Shown: piece by piece, positions 11,401 to 21,639 of the stretch
How positions within the stretch are numbered: the first letter of the stretch is position 1
How the letters are laid out: each line of letters opens with the position of its first letter
Source of the DNA: Salminus brasiliensis
Taxonomy: Eukaryota > Chordata > Actinopteri > Characiformes > Bryconidae
Direction: 5' to 3'
NCBI RefSeq assembly: GCF_030463535.1
Contig: NC_132894.1
Location: 34,744,125 to 34,808,124 of the forward strand
Length of the DNA stretch: 64,000 nucleotides
Position numbers and translations under genes: made by a program
The notes under the pieces: generated by a model
Database searches by the model: none
What the model was told of the DNA's origin: nothing
The model's input: the letters and a program-made list of their open reading frames with translations, nothing else

Positions 11401-14215
11401 TATACAGCCACTATATTTAAATATTTAACTCGCTAAACTATCCAGCTAATTCAGTGAATCACAAAAGAGACTGTGATTGAGAACATCAGTAGATCCACCC
11501 AGAAAAGTACATTACTGTACATTTAACATAAAGTTCACTAGTATCTAAATATTGTTGTAGCAGTATCCCACAACAATACACCCCCCACTCCACCCCAACA
11601 AACTAATTTTACAGGAAAAGCACACTGGTGCCCCAAAGAGTCCTTCCTTCCCCAAGCATCTTTCTGTTTCCAGTCACATCCAGCACAAAACCCCATCTTT
11701 CCAGAGACTTTGACAGCTGGAGCCACCACTCACCACTCGCACGAACACTATTATTGTGTTGACGCAGCCTTGAGAGGACATTCAACAACGCCATTGATTG
11801 TGAAAAATGGTGTCAGATGCTAGTTATTGTGTTCCCAAAAGCACTGACTCATTCAGGTGGGCCTGGCCCAGGTTGGCTAATCAGGCTGAAGGGCTCCCTT
11901 AGATTTGGCTTTGACTTAAACCACCAGAAGGCCTTTTGTCAGTGTTTTAGCATTGCTCTCTGACATTGTTTGGCAGGAGCCCCTGAGAATTCCAGTCATT
12001 GTTAGCGTAAGCTCCAAGGCAACTGGTCTTCATTTTGCGTAAGGCCATTTTTATTGTACCATCTGGAGAACTCTGCAGCTGTCTTGTGATGCTAATGCAA
12101 TAGACAAAAGTACAACAGGAAAAAAGAGCTGTGGTCTTCGGTGACGGACAAGGGCAGTGTTGCAGGGGGGATTTCGGCTATTGCCGAAATCAGAAGGGGC
12201 AGGTAGAGTAGCCCAGCTCTGTTTGCGATCATTGTGGTGTGGAATGAAATGCTAAAACTCCAGAGTGAGCTCAGGCCTTTTGCCAAACGGAGGGCTTGTC
12301 ATGCTGACGTGCTTGAACCCCTAGAATTGCCACTTGACCTTGATTGATGGAGTTACCATAGGAGCTTAGAAATGGGTTTCTGCCATTGTTTCATGTCTTA
12401 GAAGCTGTTGTTAATTAATATATACACTAGTTACTGACTACCCTCAGCTGGTGGGAAACCATGGAAAGACAGGAAAGGTGAGAAATACAGCTACTGGGAA
12501 CAAAGCAGGAAAGGTGAATCAGTAAGGCCACAGGGGTGGAGATCCGTCCTCCATTATTCTCGCCCATTGGCCTAGTGCGTCATGACCAGTCAATAAAACC
12601 ATTCTGGATTTAGTGACCTTTCCATTTGTGACGTCAGACGTCAGGGCACCAGTGCATGACCACCAGTGCTTCACACAACACAGATACAAGCTGTTGCAAT
12701 GCCATCATGTCCTGTCGGGGGTCCTGGTGACCCCCGACACCTCCTCCGGTTAGTTCAGCTAGTTAGCTCTGGCTCACTAAATATAGTGGCTGTGTACCCA
12801 ATCACAGGCTAACCCCTTAACACTCCAAGGCTCCAAGGCTTATTACCCACTAAGGTGCATTACTCAGTAACTACAGGGTCTCCTGTACAAACTGGCAGGG
12901 CTATTCTCTGGTAATAGAAGCGTGTTATAACACCTCGGCCCACCGGCAGGACATAGGCTTTATAAGGGGCCAATTAACTTAAATTACAGTCTAACTAATT
13001 AACCAATCACAGCGTTACCTGCCGTTATTCTATACAGGTGAATGGACTGCTGGACCAGTGAGCGCTCCTCTGGAGTTCAATCCCAATTGCTGTCTGCTGT
13101 TTGAAATATGACCTTCAGCCGTGCTACCTGTGTTGGTTCCAGCCCCTGGTTCTGTCTCCGCCCCTTCCCGTGTGGACAGGTTAGTCGGGACGCAGCTCAA
13201 CAACTACATCAATGGTAATAGTTGTTGATAGACACATCAGGTATAGGCCGAGTGCTACCATCTGCCAGCTTTTCTCGGATAGGTTTGGTCCTGGTAAGGC
13301 AGGATAGCGGCAGGTTAGCTTTGGCACTACCCACCATCCACCTTTGATTGAGCCAATGGAGTCAATGGAGTCCATAGCAGTTCAGAGCTCGGTCATTTTA
13401 TCAGTCCTCTTATATCCCTATATCCTAGCAGGGTGCCGTATGTGAATGGGGTGTTGGGGGCAATTCTAAGGGTCTGAGATTGACCCAGGGCCTAAAAGCA
13501 TAGCAGATTTGGCAGATTTGTTAGAATTGTAAGAGTAGTGTCTTTTTATGGGGCCCCAAAAAATCCCTGGCAGCGCAAAACTGCCACCTCCACGTAAATC
13601 CGGTAAGAAAACATTTGGGCCCAGATTTAGAGCCATTTGCTGTGTTTACACACAGCAGAAGTGCTGAATCAGCGCAAACATTATAATCCAGTGTTATAAA
13701 AGAGCATCTGTTCCAAGTTAAATGAAAGAAAACTGAAATCCAGACTGAATACACTCTTCCTTTCTGATTTTGCTCACCACCACAATGTGGACGTAGATAA
13801 CATATCAATGAGCGCGCTGAAGTGGCGAGGCACACAGGCTTCACAGGAGTTTGTCTGCAGGGTGTTTGCTGTTACAGCAGATATCCAAGACTTTCTTCCA
13901 GGGGCTCCGAAGCATCTGCAGTTTTCTCGGCATGGATTATCAGGGAGAACAGGATGTCCTTTGGCCTGCTTGAAGAACTGAAGGACAGCAGGGCCGTCAC
14001 AGCGCTTCTCACCAGAAAGAAGGTGCATTTTTGACCCCGAAAAGCACAAACAGTGAGAGCGGCTCCTCTTAACATCCGCTGTGCATTTCGTCCCCGGCTG
14101 AAGTCCATGCAGACGCCAAGCTGCAAAAACAGCCCTGATTTGACTTATTGTTTTTATGATGTTATGAAACCCACCGCCTTTACATACTGTGTATCCACCT
14201 AGTCCGCCTATAGCA
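11401..14215. other. no gene recognised
   Basis: Mixed-composition sequence with overlapping short frames on both strands, none like a known protein. It contains a strong hairpin at 12714-12738. Confidence 0.4.
12714..12738. repeat. perfect 10-bp GC-rich hairpin
   Basis: GTCGGGGGTC, loop CTGGT, GACCCCCGAC. It is the strongest short GC stem noticed outside the CpG island. Confidence 0.85.
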
Positions 14216-14219
14216 ACTC

Positions 14220-14970
14220 GTTCTCACTGATAGGTGGTTGCTATGGTGTTGCCAGATGTAGAGATGGAAAGCTGCGCTGCTCAGGCAATTCAAACTCATT
14301 CCTGGGGTGGACTCTTACTTTCTGGACCTAGATTTTCCATCTCCAGCTAGCGGGTGAGGTGGTTACTATTTGGCTTGCAAGGTGGTTGCTACTGGTTGCT
14401 AGGTGGTTGCTATGGTGTTAGCAGGTTCAGTTGAAACTAAATCCCGGACCAGAAGTTTCCATCTCTAGCTAGCTGGTTGCTATGGTGTCACAAGGTGGTT
14501 ACTAATGGGTTGCAAGGTGGTTGCTACTGTGTTGCAAGGTGGTTGCTATTGGCTGCTAGGTGGTTGATGTTATGTTGCTAGATGGTTCATATGATTTTGA
14601 TAGATGGTTGCTATGGTGGTGCTAGGTGACTACTATGGTGTTACTAGGCCCAAGCAGTTGAAACAAAATCCTGGACCAGAATTTTCCATCTCTAGCTAGC
14701 TGGTTCCTATAGTGTTGTGAGGTGGTTGATATTGGCTGCTAGGTGGTTGATGTTATTTTGCTAGATGTTCATATGATTTTGATAGATGGTTGTTATGGTG
14801 GTGCTAGGTTGTTGCTATGGTGTTACTAGGCCCAGGTAGGTAATGGGGTGGATTTTTACTTTCTGGAACAGAATCTTCCATCTCTAGCCAGCTATGGTGT
14901 TGTAAAATGGTTACTATTGGGTTGCTAGTTGGTTGCTATGGTATTCCTAGATGGTTGCTATGATGTTGAT
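14220..14970 (+). repeat. GGTGGTTGCTATGGTGTTGC minisatellite
   Basis: Short units of GGTTGCTATGGTGTTGCTA are interleaved with a longer repeated phrase (CTGGACCAGAATTTTCCATC then CTAGCTAGCTGG) at about 14315, 14450, 14675 and 14865, giving a higher period of roughly 200 bp. Confidence 0.85.
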
Positions 14971-16358
14971 AATCCACCTGCATAAGGGTAAGGTTGAAGG
15001 TAAATTATAAATAAGGTAGAAACAGGAGTTTAAATGAACAGATTGGACTTTGGAGGTGTGGAAGAATCCCCTGCAGATTTCAGAACCCTCCCACCATCAC
15101 TATTTATGATTAAGGTGGTCTGAGGTGTGGAAACGCTGAAATAGACATAAATAGATGCTCTGCTTTTCCCCCAATCCTGGAAAATGAAGAACTTTAATAC
15201 TTGAAATACTTCACTACACAGGTTGACCATCTCTGTTGCTGTTACAGAGGACCTCATATAGCTGGACTAAGCTATGATAAGCATTATAACTGTGATAGCG
15301 TAGGCTATTGCGACTGCCACATTGAATATAGTGGCACAAACCAGAGAACAGCCTGAACGAAGTTCACTACACTGCTCTACTTGTGTAATGACAGCAAACT
15401 TCCATTCATAGCAATTGTGACAGGCCTGAGTTTCAGGAGCTGCCTGAGGTCATCAGTTGTCTCCTCTATTCAGCCCATCCATCCATTCATCCGGCCAATC
15501 TGTCTAAAGACTGGATTTCACAATCGGCATCTGCTTATGTAATCTGACTGAAAAATGAAAGAAATTCTGGTGCTTTACCAACTATGTCGTTTGAGCGGCT
15601 GACAGCAACCGTCTGGAGAAAATCGCTTTGCCGTGGTTTTGTAATTTCGTCCAAAGTTCGTAGAGTTCACGGTCCACGGTCCACGTTTCCTAGCCTCTTC
15701 TTGCGTAATCCAAAGGTCATTTTATTACCTTTTTTTTTTTCGAGAAAAAACAGATGTGTGGTCTTTAGGTAGACAAACCTCACAATTAATAACTCATCAT
15801 CCTCATAGGGTTTATATCAACTGTGCAGTTTCATACCAAACAGATGTAAGGCACTGCAGCTCAGAAGCACTGATACGGTATATATCATACATGAAAAACA
15901 CATGCTAGCTGAATCCTGAACGCAGCTATAAATTGCCTAGGCAATAAATGTCATGGCTGTGGAATCTCCTCATCTCAGCATGTATATCAGCATCAGACAA
16001 AAAGAAGAAGCAGTAGAAGATCTGACAGACAAGTACTGCTGTAACTATGAGCTTTAATGTATAGGTAAGATTTAACTGGAGCTACGAGGCTAATGTCGAC
16101 TCCCTTTAAATAGACATTTTGAAACCAGCTTTTGCCAGAACAGCCAGACGTTGTGCGACTGCTTGTGAAGCAGTGTTGAAAGAAAATGGCAGGGTTCTTT
16201 TAAAGGGCTCGTATCCAACTGTTTTCTTGCATTTTAGATTTTTTCCCAGGAGGCCATCAATGACAGATTTTTGGAAATGTTCCTAAAATCATTCAAGATC
16301 GACTTTTACAAGAGAATTCCAACATACTGAGCTTTCCTTTAACTGCAGGTTTAAGACT
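14971..16358. other. no gene recognised
   Basis: No repeat or coding sequence assigned beyond a 20-bp piece of block C at about 16079. Confidence 0.35.
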
Positions 16359-16364
16359 GATGTA

Positions 16365-16581
16365 CAGTAATGTGCAAAATTTCAATACCTTATAAACTCA
16401 TATTAGAATAAACACTAATAATAACACTCCTACAGAAAGTGGTGGTGGTTCTCCATCACTGTGTTCATCATTAGAACATCTCCAAAGTTCTCCTCATGGA
16501 GTCTAGTATTATTTAGAGTTCTCCTCAGATCAACACCTGGTTTGGTGGTAAATCAGGGCTTAATGATGGTGAATCAGGTGA

Positions 16582-16621
<40 letters not shown>

Positions 16622-17037
16622 ATGATGGAGGTGAACACATCCTCCACGCTGTGCTGGCTGGACTGGGGGGCATCCAGGAGAACCCTGGAGGAACCGAGCT
16701 CTGTTCTTCAGACTAAGATCTCACTACATTCTTTCTTCAGAATGAGAAGCTCTTGTTTCTCCTTTTTTTACTGGATTTATGTTCGGCTGCTTTATCTGTT
16801 CTGAGGAGATCTGGAGCTTCTACAGTAGAACCCTCTCACTGCTGAGAGACACGGGTTTAGAATAATGGGATTAGAGGTCTATTCTAGGCCTATAACTTCA
16901 GCATGAAGGGCGGGGCTAAACTGCTGTAGACTGCACTGTTCGTTTTTGTGGCTTAGTTTATATATACGGTCTGTATGGATCGAGGAGTGAACACCATGTT
17001 TTGAAAAAAAGTAAATCAAAGTTTTGCACAATATTAA
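16365..17037. mobile_element. non-autonomous DNA element with GTGCAAAA-type inverted ends
   Basis: The left end CAGTAATGTGCAAAATTTCA matches the right end read on the minus strand, TTAATATTGTGCAAAACTTT. Such GTGCAAAA termini are common on fish DNA transposons. The interior carries (CTG)n then (ATG)n at 16582-16627 and no transposase. A 63-codon frame starting in the ATG tract is not credible as a gene. Confidence 0.6.
16582..16627 (+). repeat. (CTG)10 followed by (ATG)n trinucleotide repeat
   Basis: Ten GCT/CTG units (16582-16612) run directly into about five GAT units. It lies inside the TIR element at 16365-17037. Confidence 0.95.
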
Positions 17038-17414
17038 GCCCCTTAACAGCTGGTTTGGCCTCATAAAGAACCCAAACCATGCACAGTGTCTAAAATCCCC
17101 CCCATCTTATCTCTTCAGAAACTTTCAACATACAGAACAGTAATCAGCACCCAGTCCAGTTCCCAAGCATCTAAACTGCCTTCTGGGCAAATCCCATAAT
17201 GCAGCAGCAACAGCGTTCTCTCTCCAATCTCTGCAGAACTGCTATCTAGAAAATGTGGATCATCCCTTCAGCTCTTCATTAATCCTTCTTACTTCAGGCC
17301 CCATGTACGCCTCGGCCACTACTAAAGCCATGTCAGCACTGAGCCTCAATCAATCGCTGAAGACATGCCAGGAGTTTCCCAGGAATTCACTTGTTAAGGT
17401 GCTCAGCAGTTTTG
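17038..17414. other. no gene recognised
   Basis: Spacer between the TIR element and the 73-bp array; nothing assigned. Confidence 0.4.
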
Positions 17415-18874
17415 CCTGTAATTAACTCTATATAACATTAGAATAAACCCAAATAAACATAAAGTCAGTGGTCAGTGAGAGCGTCTACCTGTAATTAACT
17501 CTATATAACATTAGAATAAACCCAAATAAACATAAAGTCAGTGGTCAGTGAGAGTGTCTACCTGTAATTAACTCTATATAACATTAGAATAAACCCAAAT
17601 AAACATAAAGTCAGTGATCAGTGAGAGTGTCTACCTGTAATTAACTCTATATAACATTAGAATAAACCCAAATAAACATAAAGTCAGTGGTCAGTGAGAG
17701 TGTCTACCTGTAATTAACTCTATATAACATTAGAATAAACCCAAATAAACATAAAGTCAGTGGTCTGTGAGAGTGTCTACCTGTAATTAACTCTATATAA
17801 CATTAGAATAAACCCAAATAAACATAAAGTCAGTGGTCAGTGAGAGTGTCTACCTGTAATTAACTCTATATAACATTAGAATAAACCCAAATAAACATAA
17901 AGTCAGTGGTCAGTGAGAGCGTCTACCTGTAATTAACTCTATATAACATTAGAATAAACCCAAATAAACATAAAGTCAGTGGTCTGTGAGAGTGTCTACC
18001 TGTAATTAACTCTATATAACATTAGAATAAACCCAAATAAACATAAAGTCAGTGGTCAGTGAGAGCGTCTACCTGTAATTAACTCTATATAACATTAGAA
18101 TAAACCCAAATAAACACAAAGTCAGTGGTCAGTGAGAGCGTCTGCCTGTAATTAACTCTATATAACATTAGAATAAACCCAAATAAACATAAAGTCAGTG
18201 GTCAGTGAGAGCGTCTACCTGTAATTAACTCTATATAACATTAGAATAAACCCAAATAAACATAAAGTCAGTGGTCAGTGAGAGTGTCTACCTGTAATTA
18301 ACTCTATATAACATTAGAATAAACCCAAATAAACATAAAGTCAGTGATCAGTGAGAGTGTCTACCTGTAATTAACTCTATATAACATTAGAATAAACCCA
18401 AATAAACATAAAGTCAGTGGTCAGTGAGAGTGTCTACCTGTAATTAACTCTATATAACATTAGAATAAACCCAAATAAACATAAAGTCAGTGGTCTGTGA
18501 GAGTGTCTACCTGTAATTAACTCTATATAACATTAGAATAAACCCAAATAAACATAAAGTCAGTGGTCAGTGAGAGTGTCTACCTGTAATTAACTCTATA
18601 TAACATTAGAATAAACCCAAATAAACATAAAGTCAGTGGTCAGTGAGAGCGTCTACCTGTAATTAACTCTATATAACATTAGAATAAACCCAAATAAACA
18701 TAAAGTCAGTGGTCTGTGAGAGTGTCTACCTGTAATTAACTCTATATAACATTAGAATAAACCCAAATAAACATAAAGTCAGTGGTCAGTGAGAGCGTCT
18801 ACCTGTAATTAACTCTATATAACATTAGAATAAACCCAAATAAACACAAAGTCAGTGGTCAGTGAGAGCGTCTG
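17415..18874 (+). repeat. 730-bp higher-order repeat, two copies
   Basis: Ten-unit blocks 17415-18144 and 18145-18874. The rare GATCAGTG variant falls in unit 3 of both blocks (about 17614 and 18344), GGTCTG in units 5 and 8, and CACAAA with TCTG in unit 10. The match in variant order shows block duplication rather than single-unit slippage. Confidence 0.9.
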
Positions 18875-20077
18875 CCTGTAATTAACTCTATATAACATTA
18901 GAATAAACCCAAATAAACACAAAGTCAGTGGTCAGTGAGAGCGTCTGCCTGTAATTAACTCTATATAACATTAGAATAAACCCAAATAAACACAAAGTCA
19001 GTGGTCAGTGAGAGTGTCTACCTGTAATTAACTCTATATAACATTAGAATAAACCCAAATAAACATAAAGTCAGTGGTCTGTGAGAGTGTCTACCTGTAA
19101 TTAACTCTATATAACATTAGAATTAACCCAAATAAACATAAAGTCAGTGGTCAGTGAGAGTGTCTACCTGTAATTAACTCTATATAACATTAGAATAAAC
19201 CCAAATAAACATAAAGTCAGTGGTCAGCGAGAGCGTCTACCTGTAATTAACTCTATATAACAGTAGAATAAACCCAAATAAACATAAAGTCAGTGGTCAG
19301 CGAGAGTGTCTACCTGTAATTAACTCTATATAACATTAGAATTAACCCAAATAAACATAAAGTCAGTGGTCTGTGAGAGTGTCTACCTGTAATTAACTCT
19401 ATATAACATTAGAATAAACCCAAATAAACATAAAGTCAGTGGTCAGTGAGAGCGTCTACCTGTAATTAACTCTATATAACATTAGAATAAACCCAAATAA
19501 ACATAAAGTCAGTGGTCAGTGAGAGCGTCTACCTGTAATTAACTCTATATAACATTAGAATAAACCCAAATAAACACAAAGTCAGTGGTCAGTGAGAGCG
19601 TCTGCCTGTAATTAACTCTATATAACATTAGAATAAACCCAAATAAACATAAAGTCAGTGGTCAGTGAGAGTGTCTACCTGTAATTAACTCTATATAACA
19701 TTAGAATAAACCCAAATAAACATAAAGTCAGTGGTCAGTGAGAGCGTCTACCTGTAATTAACTCTATATAACATTAGAATAAACCCAAATAAACATAAAG
19801 TCAGTGGTCAGTGAGAGCGTCTACCTGTAATTAACTCTATATAACATTAGAATAAACCCAAATAAACACAAAGTCAGTGGTCAGTGAGAGCGTCTGCCTG
19901 TAATTAACTCTATATAACATTAGAATAAACCCAAATAAACACAAAGTCAGTGGTCAGTGAGAGCGTCTACCTGTAATTAACTCTATATAACATTAGAATA
20001 AACCCAAATAAACACAAAGTCAGTGGTCAGTGAGAGTGTCTGCCTGTAATTAACTCTATATAACATTAGAATTAACC
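17415..20077 (+). repeat. 73-bp minisatellite, 36 full units plus a partial one
   Basis: The unit starts CCTGTAATTAACTCTATATA and ends near GTCAGTGAGAGCGTCTA. From 17415 to the last start at 20043 is exactly 36 x 73 bp, so no indel has survived. Variation is confined to a few sites: CATAAA/CACAAA, GGTCAG/GGTCTG/GATCAG, GCG/GTG, TCTA/TCTG and ATAAACC/ATTAACC. Units 1-10 and 11-20 carry the same order of variants. Each unit holds TAATTA, TATATAA and the forkhead-like ATAAACA. It has no long open frame. It ends about 380 bp before the CpG island. Confidence 0.98.
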
Positions 20078-20089
20078 ATCTAATTAATT

Positions 20090-20296
20090 TAGGTGGGGCC
20101 TCCACGAGCTTCAGTGAGCATTGGACGCCCAGTTATACGTATGTCAACCTCAAAAACGGACTGTTCACTTGCTGCCAAATATATATATACACACATATAT
20201 CACATGCTGTCACAGGTGCCACTGCAACCAGATAATCAGTGCTTTTCACTTCATCTCAGTGACGGTTTTCATGTCATGGCTGATCAGAGTATGGCT
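20090..20296 (-). mobile_element. Tc1-like transposon remnant (deletion derivative)
   Basis: On the plus strand it reads GGTGGGGCCTCCACGAGCTT, then CATTGGACGCCCA, GACTGTTCACTTGCTGCC and CATGTCATGGCTGATCAGAG. This is the same order as the minus-strand relic at 55400-55985 and the plus-strand relic at 59150, with most of the interior lost. It is wedged between the 73-bp array and the promoter. Confidence 0.65.
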
Positions 20297-20459
20297 AGGC
20301 TAGCAGGGGTATGTTATTTTGGGCTAAACAGTTTTATGCTTATCTAAGACTTTTATTTAATTTGACTTATTTACTTATTTAAGAATAAAAATATAAAAAC
20401 ATGAGGATTAGGCTGAAAAAAAAAAGTTTTATTTTCTGAGGTTTGAATGTTTTCGCCCG

Positions 20460-20467
20460 TGACGTCA
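20460..20467. promoter_or_regulatory. CRE palindrome TGACGTCA
   Basis: Perfect 8-bp cAMP-response element for CREB/ATF proteins, extended to CGTGACGTCACG, at the upstream edge of the CpG island and about 530 bp before the start codon. The motif is read directly; use by CREB/ATF is inferred. Confidence 0.6.
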
Positions 20468-20528
20468 CGCCCTCCTCTCTGCAGAACATCCGTCTTCACC
20501 GGAAACTCGCCGGAGTGTGGCGTCGGAA

Positions 20529-20558
20529 ATGGCCGCTCACATTAACAGCAGTAGCTAA
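20529..20558 (+). other. upstream ORF 1 (9 codons) in the presumed 5' leader
   Basis: ATG GCC GCT CAC then five more codons and TAA. The context is strong (G at -3, G at +4), better than that of the main start at 20994. It would be translated only if transcription begins upstream of it, which its place in the CpG island makes likely. The sequence around it (GGAAATGGCCGC) also resembles a YY1-type initiator element. Confidence 0.4.
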
Positions 20559-20566
20559 CGCCTTAA

Positions 20567-20662
20567 ATGAGGGGAAAACGGGCCGCTCTGCGCTTTAACT
20601 GGCTTAACCGGGAGTCGACATTTGCTGGGAATTCACGAGCAGGACGTAAAATGTTCCAATAA
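20567..20662 (+). other. upstream ORF 2 (31 codons) in the presumed 5' leader
   Basis: ATG AGG GGA AAA, 31 sense codons, then TAA, starting nine bases after upstream ORF 1. It does not overlap the main reading frame. A further ATG with a very short frame lies near 20676. Together these suggest a leader able to reduce translation of the main frame; that is inference. Confidence 0.35.
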
Positions 20663-20993
20663 CCGTCGCTAATCGATGAGTTTGATTGATTAAGCCATAA
20701 AACGCGCCAGGGAGGCTGGGAAGCTAACGCTAGCTAACAGCAGCAGCAGCTAGCTAACGTTCACGCGCTTGCATCGCTGGTCTGATTATTTGTGTGTTTG
20801 TTTATTTGTTTATTTGTTTGTTTGTGTGTTTACTTGTTTACAGCCGTGACTGCGCGTGCTCAGGTCGTGGCTTTGAAGTTGTGAGGGAAGGCTAGGCAGT
20901 CTCGTGTCTTTGTTTATTGATTGTTTACCGGCTGATTTCTGGCTCCGTCAGACTAAACCCCACCCGCACCCGTAAAGTCTGGCCGTGGCCCCG

Positions 20994-21478
20994 ATGCCCG
21001 AGCGCGGCCCCAGGATGAACGGGTTCTCCCTCGGCGAGCTGTGCTGGCTCTTCTGCTGCCCGCCGTGCCCGAGCCGCATCGCGGCCAAGCTCGCCTTCCT
21101 CCCGCCCGAGCCCACCTACTCGGTGCGCACGGCCACGGACGGCTCGTGCAGCCTGCACCTGACCGAGCGCGCGGACTGGCAGTACACGCAGCGCGAGCTG
21201 GACGCCGTGGAGGTGTTCAACACGCGCACCAGCCGTGGGAACCGCGTGGGCTGCATGTTCGTGCGCTGCGCCCCGGGCAGCCGGTACACGGTGCTGTTCT
21301 CGCACGGGAACGCGGTGGACCTCGGCCAGATGTGCAGCTTCTACATCGGCCTGGGCTCGCGCATCAACTGCAACGTCTTCTCCTACGACTACTCGGGCTA
21401 CGGGGTCAGCACCGGGAAGCCCAGCGAGAAGAACCTGTACGCGGACATCGAGGCGGCCTGGCAGGTGCTCAGGACCAA
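20994..21478 (+). CDS. abhd17c: abhd17c coding exon 1: N-terminal membrane anchor and first half of hydrolase fold
   Basis: Encodes residues 1-161 and two bases of codon 162. ABHD17 proteins are serine hydrolases that remove palmitate from membrane proteins such as N-Ras and PSD-95 (family knowledge). They are themselves tethered by palmitoylation of an N-terminal cysteine cluster, here Cys17, Cys21, Cys22 and Cys25 within [13 protein letters not shown]. The conserved [10 protein letters not shown] follows at 33-42. The strand-loop [12 protein letters not shown] is at 102-113; its HGN is the usual oxyanion region. FSYDYSGYG is at 129-137. The exon ends before the nucleophile. Base composition is strongly GC- and CpG-rich, unlike exons 2 and 3, because it lies in the CpG island. 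Mammalian ABHD17C has an extra Ala/Pro-rich stretch between PTY and CSLHL, missing here (residues 43-51). ATG 20994 is in weak context (C at -3). The in-frame ATG at 21015 (Met8) has A at -3. The upstream in-frame GTG at 20985 is not a likely start. Confidence 0.95.
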
Positions 21479-21639
21479 GTGAGTAGGGGGGAGGGTTGCT
21501 GAGGGGTGGGACGGTTCGGTAAGCCACGGTTCAGCATTGCACGGTGTGCGGTTAGTAAGGCTGGTGCTGGACTGGGTGCTTGATCATGTTTATTTCCTCG
21601 ATTTTAATAAATTATTAATTATGCAACTTTTATATGATT

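Larger units (their letters stand above)
20440..21560 (+). promoter_or_regulatory. CpG-island promoter of abhd17c
   Basis: Base composition changes sharply from AT-rich at 20340-20430 to CpG-dense from about 20455 to 21560, covering the upstream flank and all of exon 1. A full CRE palindrome TGACGTCA lies at 20460-20467 inside CGTGACGTCACG. An ETS-like ACCGGAAAC is near 20499. A TATA-like TATAAAAA is at about 20392, but in AT-rich DNA it may be chance. Start of transcription is inferred to lie near 20470-20530; no direct evidence. Confidence 0.75.

Noticed and set aside
16613..16804. 63-codon frame starting in an ATG repeat
   Set aside because: The start lies within a trinucleotide repeat inside a TIR element.
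17415..20077. CRISPR array
   Set aside because: Regular spacing but no unique spacers: the whole 73-bp unit repeats, in a vertebrate genome.
20985..20993. Upstream in-frame GTG as a possible abhd17c start
   Set aside because: Vertebrate genes rarely start at GTG, and the family N-terminus MPE..GPRMNG begins at ATG 20994.
21041..21502. Alternative + strand frames over exon 1 (153 and 83 codons)
   Set aside because: Shadow frames of the coding exon; rich in Arg, Ala and Pro with no domain.
20925..21527. 200-codon open frame antisense to abhd17c exon 1
   Set aside because: Low-complexity Ala/Arg/Val/Glu-rich translation produced by GC-rich codons of the real exon on the other strand.
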